Assembly (NCBI RefSeq): GCF_000374285.1
Contig: NZ_KB893930.1
Coordinates: 124,001-188,000 of the forward strand
Reading direction: 5' to 3'
DNA: 64,000 bases
DNA from: Actinobacillus capsulatus DSM 19761
Lineage (GTDB): Bacteria > Pseudomonadota > Gammaproteobacteria > Enterobacterales > Pasteurellaceae
The first letter of the stretch is position 1; every line of letters starts with the position of its first letter. This document shows positions 57,877-64,000 of this stretch, in pieces. Below the pieces are notes generated by a model, which did not search any database, had not been told where the DNA came from, and worked only from the letters and a program-made list of their open reading frames with translations. The translations under genes and the position numbers were made by a program.

Positions 57877-59034
57877 ATGGCAGAACACTATGCAGTATTA
57901 AAAGATGAAATGCGTTCAAAGCATGTTACGTTAACTGAGTCAGTTTTTGGAAGACATGAAGCAGTAACTATTTTTGTTGCGCCAGAAGGAAGTAGATATT
58001 TAAAAGATGACGGAACTTATGGAGAATCTATATTTGGTCATGTTTTTATAGGCGCTGCTGGAGTTGATTACGGAGAATATGGAAATCCGATTTATAGAAA
58101 AGTCTCTTTAGGATTTAGTCCAGGAAGTGATTTCTCATCGAACCATGATAATATATCTTATAATGATCATTCCCGTTATCCTGATGCTTCTACTCTGACA
58201 ATAATTGCTCCTACTAGACCAGATCTAAATCAAAATCTTTTTAGAATATATGACCATTTCCAGTCAGGAAAGGCTACTCCCGATAATTATTCTCTAATGT
58301 TTAATGACTGTATAGATTTCCTAGCTAAAATTGCTAAGGCTATTGGTATTTCTGGATTAGAGCTAGCTTTAACACCAAATCAAATTTTAAAGAATCTGAA
58401 ATTTATTACTGATAAATTTTTAACTCCATTAATTATTGATTTAGATGGGGATGGTGTTGAGCTAATAGATTTTGATAATAGTGGATATTTGTATAAAACA
58501 GATTGGGTATCTCCTGATGACGGTCTACTTGTCTTGGATAAAAACGGAGATGGAATAATAACAAATGGAAATGAGTTATTTGGAGGAAATAGTAAAATAG
58601 GAAATGATCAGATTGCTCTAGATGGTTTTCATGCTTTATCTATTCTAGATTCTAATAACGATAAAATGATTGATAATTTAGATGAGAAATGGAGTGAATT
58701 AAAAATTTGGAAAGATGTAAACTCAGATCGAATTTCACAAGAAACTGAACTAATTACATTAAATGATTTAGATATAAAATCAATTAATTTAGAAATAGAA
58801 GAGTTAGATTCATTAGATAATTCAGGAAATTTGTATAAATTATATTCTAAAGTTCATTTTAATAATAAAGATGTTCATGAAATTGTGGATGTATTTTTTA
58901 GAGATAAGTCTTCTGACGAAGAAGTTAATTTTATTGAACCTATAGATGCAAAGATTCCTCCTTTAGTTAGTTACCCTGCAATGGATGTTAATTTAGACAA
59001 TAGCTATATAAATGTTAGTATGGGTATTCTATGA
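57877..59034 (+). CDS. Papain-like domain fused to an FrpC/ApxIVA-type calcium-binding module (putative effector)
   Basis: 385 residues from ATG 57877, after GGAGGG. No signal peptide is visible. Residues about 25-165 look like a circularly permuted NlpC/P60-type fold, with His55 (IFGHVFIG) before Cys145 (YSLMFNDCIDFLAKIAKAIGI). Residues about 183-310 resemble the self-processing module of FrpC and ApxIVA: PLIIDLDGDGVEL, DDGLLVLDKNGDGIITNGNELFG, LDSNNDKMID, WKDVNSDRIS. The Asp-Pro cleavage pair of that module is Thr183-Pro184 here. The gene is AT-rich, inserted between ubiJ and ubiB, and overlaps the next gene by 4 bases. A toxin or effector role is inference. Confidence 0.75.
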   Translation: MAEHYAVLKDEMRSKHVTLTESVFGRHEAVTIFVAPEGSRYLKDDGTYGESIFGHVFIGAAGVDYGEYGNPIYRKVSLGFSPGSDFSSNHDNISYNDHSRYPDASTLTIIAPTRPDLNQNLFRIYDHFQSGKATPDNYSLMFNDCIDFLAKIAKAIGISGLELALTPNQILKNLKFITDKFLTPLIIDLDGDGVELIDFDNSGYLYKTDWVSPDDGLLVLDKNGDGIITNGNELFGGNSKIGNDQIALDGFHALSILDSNNDKMIDNLDEKWSELKIWKDVNSDRISQETELITLNDLDIKSINLEIEELDSLDNSGNLYKLYSKVHFNNKDVHEIVDVFFRDKSSDEEVNFIEPIDAKIPPLVSYPAMDVNLDNSYINVSMGIL

Positions 59035-59663
59035 AAAAGAGTTTCTTGGTTATTGCATCTTTTTCTTGTCTTACAGCATGTGTATCATCGCCTGTTGTTG
59101 GGTTCCGTCCTAATACATTATTGCATTATCAGTATCAGCAATTTGAAATTGAATATGATCCTACTGTTATGCAGACAACACCAGCTCCAAGGACGTTTAC
59201 TCAATTAGAAATAGTGAAAGAAAAAGCTAAAGTGGATGAGAAAAATGCTTATTTAATGGCAACATTATTATTTCACCATCCGAATTGTGTATCTGCTAAA
59301 AAAAATAAAACTCAAGGTTGTCTCCCAGCATTAAATGCATACCAAAATGTTCTTAAATTCAAGCCAGATCATCCACTGGCATTATATCAAATGGGAGTAA
59401 TTTATGATTTCTTTTTAGACAAAAAGGACATAAAGCAAGCGATATATTATTATCGTAAGGCGGCAGATGCTGGTAATTTTAGAGCGTGTGAGAATCTTTT
59501 TGGCATCTATTTAAATGGTAATGTGGTACCACAAAATATTGAAGAAGCAAGATATTATGCTCAGAAAGGAGCAATATTTGGTAGTAAGCAATTACGTTAT
59601 TATCTTGAACACTGGAATGTTCAAATTATGCCCTATTTAAAAGCTCTTGAATCAGAAAAATGA
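59031..59663 (+). CDS. Sel1-repeat lipoprotein, putative immunity partner
   Basis: A 210-residue predicted lipoprotein: MKKSFLVIASFSCLTAC with lipobox LTAC, then a spacer and two or more Sel1/TPR-like repeats (PLALYQMGVIYDFF...AIYYYRKAADAGN; ACENLFGIYLNG...EEARYYAQKGAIFGS). Four further cysteines could pair. The ATG overlaps the stop of the preceding gene (ATGA), so the two are translationally coupled. Sel1 lipoproteins act as immunity proteins for some periplasmic amidase effectors; that role here is inferred from context. It could instead help export or processing. Confidence 0.7.
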   Translation: MKKSFLVIASFSCLTACVSSPVVGFRPNTLLHYQYQQFEIEYDPTVMQTTPAPRTFTQLEIVKEKAKVDEKNAYLMATLLFHHPNCVSAKKNKTQGCLPALNAYQNVLKFKPDHPLALYQMGVIYDFFLDKKDIKQAIYYYRKAADAGNFRACENLFGIYLNGNVVPQNIEEARYYAQKGAIFGSKQLRYYLEHWNVQIMPYLKALESEK

Positions 59664-59714
59664 TGTGTATATAGTGAAAAGATTAGATCATAATAAATGG
59701 ATTTCTATTATACT

Positions 59715-59738
59715 AAGGCTTCTATTCAGAAGCCTTTA
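59715..59738 (+). terminator. Terminator after the two-gene insertion
   Basis: AAGGCTTC pairs with GAAGCCTT (loop of 6), followed by TATATTT. It lies 6 bases before the ubiB start codon, so it may also affect ubiB expression. Confidence 0.7.
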
Positions 59739-59743
59739 TATTT

Positions 59744-61375
59744 ATGATAATGAAGAATACTCGCCGCCTTTATCAAATTATCACTACCTTTCTGCGTTAC
59801 GGTATTGATGAAATCATTCCGGATATTCCGCTCACTCGCCATGCTCGTTTAGGACGTAAGGCGATCTTTTGGGTGCGAAATCAGCACAAAGCTCAGCCGT
59901 TCGGCGTGCGTTTACGTTTAGCCTTGCAAGAGCTAGGGCCGGTGTGGATTAAGCTCGGGCAAATGTTGTCTACTCGTCGTGATTTATTTGAGCCAGAATT
60001 GGCGGATCAGCTTGCGTTATTGCAGGACTCGGTTGAACCTTTTGACGGCAAATTAGCCCGTCAAATTATTGAACAGACCTTAGGCGGTAGCCTTGAAACT
60101 TGGTTTGACGAATTTGATGAACAAGCACTTGCTTCCGCTTCGATTGCTCAGGTGCATACGGCGAAATTTAATCAAAATCAACCGCTTGCCGGCAAAGATG
60201 TAGTAATTAAAGTGATTCGTCCGGATATTGAACCGGTTATAAAAGCGGATATTGCCTTAATGTATCGCTTAGCAAGTTGGATTCCTCGCCTTTCGAATGA
60301 TGCGAAGCGTCTGCGTGCGAGTGAAGTGGTGCGTGAATACGAAAAAACCTTACTCGATGAGCTGGATTTGACCCGGGAAATGGCAAATGCGATTCGCTTG
60401 CGCAATAACTTTGAAAATAGCGAAATGTTGTATGTGCCGGAAATGTATCAAAGTTTTTGCCATAAAAACGTGATTGTGATGGAGCGTATTTATGGTATTC
60501 CGGTGTCGGATGTTGAAACGCTCAAAGCCAACGGTACAGATATGAAATTATTGGCGGAACGTGGTGTACAAGTGTTCTTCACTCAGGTATTCCGTGACAG
60601 TTTTTTCCACGCCGATATGCACGCCGGTAATATCTTTGTGAATCCGAATCATCCGGAAAATCCACAATATATCGGCATTGATTGTGGCATTGTCGGCACG
60701 CTGAACCAAAACGATAAACGCTATTTAGCGGAAAGTTTTGTCGCCTTTTTTAATCGAGATTACCGCCGTGTAGCGCTAATGCACGTGGAATCGGGTTGGA
60801 CGCCGGCAGATACCGATATTGATGCGTTTGAACAGGCTTTCCAAGAGGTATGCGAGCCGATTTTCGCCAAACCGTTATCGGAAATTTCCTTTGGTCACGT
60901 GTTGCTGAATCTGTTTAATGTGGCTCGTGAATTTAATATGGAAGTACAGCCGCAATTGGTGTTATTGCAAAAAACTTTACTCTATATTGAAGGATTAGGT
61001 CGACAGGTTTATCCGCAGCTAGATTTGTGGCAAACCGCAAAACCGTTTTTACAAAATTGGTTGAATGAACAAGTGGGTGTGAAAGCGATTTTACGTGATT
61101 TAAAACAACGTGCGCCGCAATTTAGAGAACATTTTGCCGAATTTCCGGAAGCGGTATTCAACGCCTTACAGCAACAGAAACAGATTAATTTCCGTTTAAA
61201 TGAGCTAAATAAAACCTTGCAAGCACAGGGGCAGCAAAAATCGCGTAATGTACAAAGCATTATTAGCGGTTTGATTATTATCGGTGTGTTATGGCGATTT
61301 AACAGCTTACCGTTATGGGTAAGTCTCGGTTTATTATCTGTGGCTCTGCTATCCTTGTTTTGGCAAAGAAAATAA
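59744..61375 (+). CDS. ubiB: Ubiquinone biosynthesis regulatory kinase-like protein UbiB
   Basis: Atypical kinase/ATPase required for ubiquinone synthesis, membrane-anchored. The product is 543 residues (E. coli 546). ABC1/ADCK family features: [17 protein letters not shown] (KxGQ), [13 protein letters not shown] (Ala-rich loop), [23 protein letters not shown] (catalytic) and IGIDCGIVG (metal). Two C-terminal membrane helices. An ATG two codons later is an equally good start. The terminator and insertion upstream may have changed its expression. Confidence 0.96.
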   Translation: MIMKNTRRLYQIITTFLRYGIDEIIPDIPLTRHARLGRKAIFWVRNQHKAQPFGVRLRLALQELGPVWIKLGQMLSTRRDLFEPELADQLALLQDSVEPFDGKLARQIIEQTLGGSLETWFDEFDEQALASASIAQVHTAKFNQNQPLAGKDVVIKVIRPDIEPVIKADIALMYRLASWIPRLSNDAKRLRASEVVREYEKTLLDELDLTREMANAIRLRNNFENSEMLYVPEMYQSFCHKNVIVMERIYGIPVSDVETLKANGTDMKLLAERGVQVFFTQVFRDSFFHADMHAGNIFVNPNHPENPQYIGIDCGIVGTLNQNDKRYLAESFVAFFNRDYRRVALMHVESGWTPADTDIDAFEQAFQEVCEPIFAKPLSEISFGHVLLNLFNVAREFNMEVQPQLVLLQKTLLYIEGLGRQVYPQLDLWQTAKPFLQNWLNEQVGVKAILRDLKQRAPQFREHFAEFPEAVFNALQQQKQINFRLNELNKTLQAQGQQKSRNVQSIISGLIIIGVLWRFNSLPLWVSLGLLSVALLSLFWQRK

Positions 61376-61390
61376 GGCACATTTGCTTTC

Positions 61391-61424
61391 GTTACTTTTG
61401 TTTGGAAACGCAAACAAAAGTAAC
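61391..61424. promoter_or_regulatory. 14-bp palindrome overlapping the tat promoter
   Basis: GTTACTTTTGTTTG and CAAACAAAAGTAAC are perfect inverted repeats with a 6-base centre. No T run follows, so it is a poor terminator. TTGGAA (61402) and TATAAT (61426-61431), 18 bases apart, form a promoter that overlaps it, so it looks like an operator or a cruciform in front of tatA. Confidence 0.6.
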
Positions 61425-61475
61425 ATATAATACAAACAATTTTTTCTTAAACTTAAAACAAAAAGAGGAACCTTT

Positions 61476-61700
61476 ATGGGTGGTATCAGCATTTGGCAAT
61501 TACTTATTATTGTAGCAATTATCGTTTTATTATTTGGTACAAAAAAATTACGTACTTTAGGGACGGATTTAGGTGAATCTGTGAAGGGCTTTAAAAAAGC
61601 AATGGCAGATGAGAAACCTCAAGATGCTAGTTTTGAGAAAGTAGAAGTAAAAGAAGCTGCAGCTACCGAACAAAAAGCAAAAGAAAAAGAGCAGGCATAG
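61476..61700 (+). CDS. tatA: Twin-arginine translocase subunit TatA
   Basis: Pore-forming subunit of the Tat system for export of folded proteins. The product is 74 residues: N-terminal membrane helix ([18 protein letters not shown]), hinge FGTKKL and amphipathic helix [16 protein letters not shown], then an acidic/Lys-rich tail. AAGAGGAA is upstream. It starts tatABC with only 3 bases to tatB. Confidence 0.97.
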   Translation: MGGISIWQLLIIVAIIVLLFGTKKLRTLGTDLGESVKGFKKAMADEKPQDASFEKVEVKEAAATEQKAKEKEQA

Positions 61701-61703
61701 ATT

Positions 61704-62288
61704 GTGTTTGATATAGGTTTTTCTGAATTAGTACTTATTTTCGTTGTGGGGCTGGTTGTACTGGGTCCACAACGTTTACCCGTTGCTATTCGTACCGTGA
61801 TGGGTTGGGTTCGTACAATTCGTGGATTAGCCGCTAACGTGCAGAATGAATTAGCGCAAGAACTCAAATTACAAGAGCTGCAAGAAAGTATTAAAAAAGC
61901 AGAAGCGTTAAATTTAAGTTCGCTTTCGCCCGAATTGAGCAAAACGGTGGAAGATTTAAAACAATCTGCGCAACAAATGCGGGCTGATCTCGCTTCAGCA
62001 AAAGGTGAAATCACCAAGTTAACCGATGAGCAAGTTGCTGAAATTCAAGCGAAGATTGAGCAGGAAGAGCAGCAAATTGCAGTGTCGGAATCGCAAAAAA
62101 ATCTGGAAAATCAACCGCTTGTTGAGGATGCGTCTGTAGTGAATAACGAGGAGTTATCGCCGGCTGAAATTGCAGAACAAGCTGAATTGGACGAATCACA
62201 ATTTAACGCCTATTATCCGCCTGACGATGATCTGGCAACGCCAAGTTCATCAGTATCACAACAACAGGATAAACAGAATGTCAGTTGA
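61704..62288 (+). CDS. tatB: Twin-arginine translocase subunit TatB (GTG start)
   Basis: Works with TatC in recognising twin-arginine signal peptides. The product is 194 residues beginning at GTG 61704 ([32 protein letters not shown]), a standard TatB N-terminus with the Glu in its membrane helix. It has a long charged tail rich in Glu and Gln and contains a reversed uptake signal near 62115. Overlaps tatC by 11 bases. Confidence 0.96.
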   Translation: MFDIGFSELVLIFVVGLVVLGPQRLPVAIRTVMGWVRTIRGLAANVQNELAQELKLQELQESIKKAEALNLSSLSPELSKTVEDLKQSAQQMRADLASAKGEITKLTDEQVAEIQAKIEQEEQQIAVSESQKNLENQPLVEDASVVNNEELSPAEIAEQAELDESQFNAYYPPDDDLATPSSSVSQQQDKQNVS

Positions 62289-63024
62289 ACAATCTCAACC
62301 TCTGATTAGCCACCTTGTTGAATTAAGAAACCGCTTGCTCCGTAGCTTTATTTGTGTGCTTGTGGTTTTTTGTGCTTTAGTTTATTGGGCAAATGATATT
62401 TATACCTTGCTCGCTACGCCGTTAACGGAAAATTTACCGGCTGGGGCGACAATGATTGCAACCAATGTTGCAACGCCGTTTTTTACCCCGATTAAGTTGA
62501 CCGGTGTTGTAGCGGTATTTTTATCGGTTCCCTTTATTCTTTACCAAATTTGGGCATTTGTTGCTCCTGCATTATATAAGCATGAGAAACGATTAATTTA
62601 CCCGCTATTGGTTTCAAGTACATTATTATTCTATTTAGGTGTCGCATTTGCTTACTATGTTGTGTTCCCATTAGTATTCGGTTTCTTAACCAGTACCGCT
62701 CCGGAAGGGGTGCAAATGGCAACCGATATCAGTAGCTATTTAGATTTCGTACTCACCATTTTTTTAGCATTCGGTATCTGCTTTGAAGTGCCGGTTGCGA
62801 TCATTTTACTTTGTTGGTCTGGGGTAACTTCAGCCGATGATCTACGTGAAAAGCGCCCTTACATTATTGTGGTGGCATTTGTGATCGGTATGCTATTAAC
62901 ACCACCGGATATTTTTTCTCAGACGCTTTTAGCCATTCCGATGTGTTTGCTATTTGAAGTCGGGCTGTTTTTCTCGAAATTCTATAAACCGAGAGATGAG
63001 CAAGAGGAAACTATCGCTAATTAA
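62278..63024 (+). CDS. tatC: Twin-arginine translocase subunit TatC
   Basis: Six-helix receptor subunit of the Tat system. From ATG 62278 the product is 248 residues; the frame open upstream is the tatB overlap. Features: [14 protein letters not shown] at the start, the FxxPFxxYQxWxFxxPaLY pattern ([21 protein letters not shown]), and the conserved periplasmic and membrane stretch to [33 protein letters not shown] is ahead of the start. Confidence 0.97.
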   Translation: MSVEQSQPLISHLVELRNRLLRSFICVLVVFCALVYWANDIYTLLATPLTENLPAGATMIATNVATPFFTPIKLTGVVAVFLSVPFILYQIWAFVAPALYKHEKRLIYPLLVSSTLLFYLGVAFAYYVVFPLVFGFLTSTAPEGVQMATDISSYLDFVLTIFLAFGICFEVPVAIILLCWSGVTSADDLREKRPYIIVVAFVIGMLLTPPDIFSQTLLAIPMCLLFEVGLFFSKFYKPRDEQEETIAN

Positions 63025-63028
63025 TCTA

Positions 63029-63056
63029 AACCCGCTCACAAGCGGGTTATTTTTTA
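63029..63056 (+). terminator. Terminator after tatC
   Basis: AACCCGCT pairs with AGCGGGTT (loop CACA), then ATTTTTT. The right arm holds ACAAGCGGG, one base off the uptake signal. Confidence 0.9.
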
Positions 63057-63075
63057 TTAAATTTTGCAAAATTAG

Positions 63076-64000
<925 letters not shown>

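Noticed and set aside
57877-59034. Fragment of the apxIVA toxin gene
   Set aside because: The calcium module is similar, but the N-terminal papain-like domain is different, no RTX nonapeptides follow, and the locus is ubiJ-ubiB.

Overview
The window looks like the chromosome of a Pasteurellaceae bacterium close to Actinobacillus pleuropneumoniae. The nine-base uptake signal ACAAGCGGT (Actinobacillus-type dialect) recurs on both strands, often as inverted pairs in terminators. The window also carries the pga exopolysaccharide genes, an AasP-type autotransporter protease, and local gene orders typical of the family (radC/coaBC-dut-slmA-yheU-crp, rpmB-rpmG-dat-ddc, ubiE-ubiJ-ubiB-tatABC, miaA-hfq-hflX). 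Most of the sequence is core genome. No rRNA, prophage or CRISPR array is visible.

Layout. 1-1507: end of the biofilm polysaccharide synthase operon (pgaC partial, pgaD). 1508-2312: AT-rich regulatory gap. 2313-5900: secreted subtilisin-like autotransporter. 6076-11987: tpiA, then truD-surE-yqaA and three related lipoproteins ending in nlpD. 12040-16142: tag, hemH, rpmH-rnpA-yidD, glnA. 16537-25135: cpdA, nudF, psiE, a phosphopantetheinyl transferase, nhaA, a lectin-like lipoprotein, dtd-yihY and proA. 25336-30070: an iron/haem uptake locus with a TonB-dependent receptor and two TbpB-like surface lipoproteins. 30393-38838: mutL, adhP, miaA-hfq-hflX, a LOG protein, a broken MazG-like gene, crp, yheU, slmA. 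38941-47266: dut, coaBC, a frameshifted radC, rpmB-rpmG, dat-ddc behind a structured leader, maoP, trmA. 47372-54689: two identical tRNA-Ser genes, an IS200 remnant, a DUF2157-type membrane protein, a three-domain Aas fusion and a small gene. 55106-64000: corA, ubiE-ubiJ, a two-gene insertion, ubiB, tatABC and the start of hemB.

The most notable item is the two-gene insertion at 57877-59663, which splits the conserved ubiJ-ubiB pair. Its first gene joins a permuted papain-like (His...Cys) domain to a calcium-binding module resembling the self-processing module of FrpC and ApxIVA. Its second gene, overlapping by 4 bases, is a Sel1-repeat lipoprotein. A 15/19 Fur-box match lies just upstream. 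I read it as a possible iron-regulated effector plus immunity (or processing) partner; this is inference. A second notable segment is 48.2-54.2 kb, where I saw two Haemophilus-type uptake signals (AAGTGCGGT) and no perfect Actinobacillus-type signal, next to a tRNA duplication and an IS remnant. This suggests DNA uptake from a Haemophilus-type relative.

How genes fit together: cpdA (cAMP breakdown) and crp (cAMP receptor) are two parts of the same regulatory circuit. tatABC exports folded proteins and sits in the quinone biosynthesis cluster. hemH and hemB are haem synthesis steps, while the 25-30 kb locus probably captures host haem or iron. dat and ddc make 1,3-diaminopropane from aspartate semialdehyde via 2,4-diaminobutyrate. 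Decayed genes include radC (11-bp tandem duplication), a MazG-like gene (nonsense plus frameshift), the IS200 transposase, and probably a short gene at 23290-23483.
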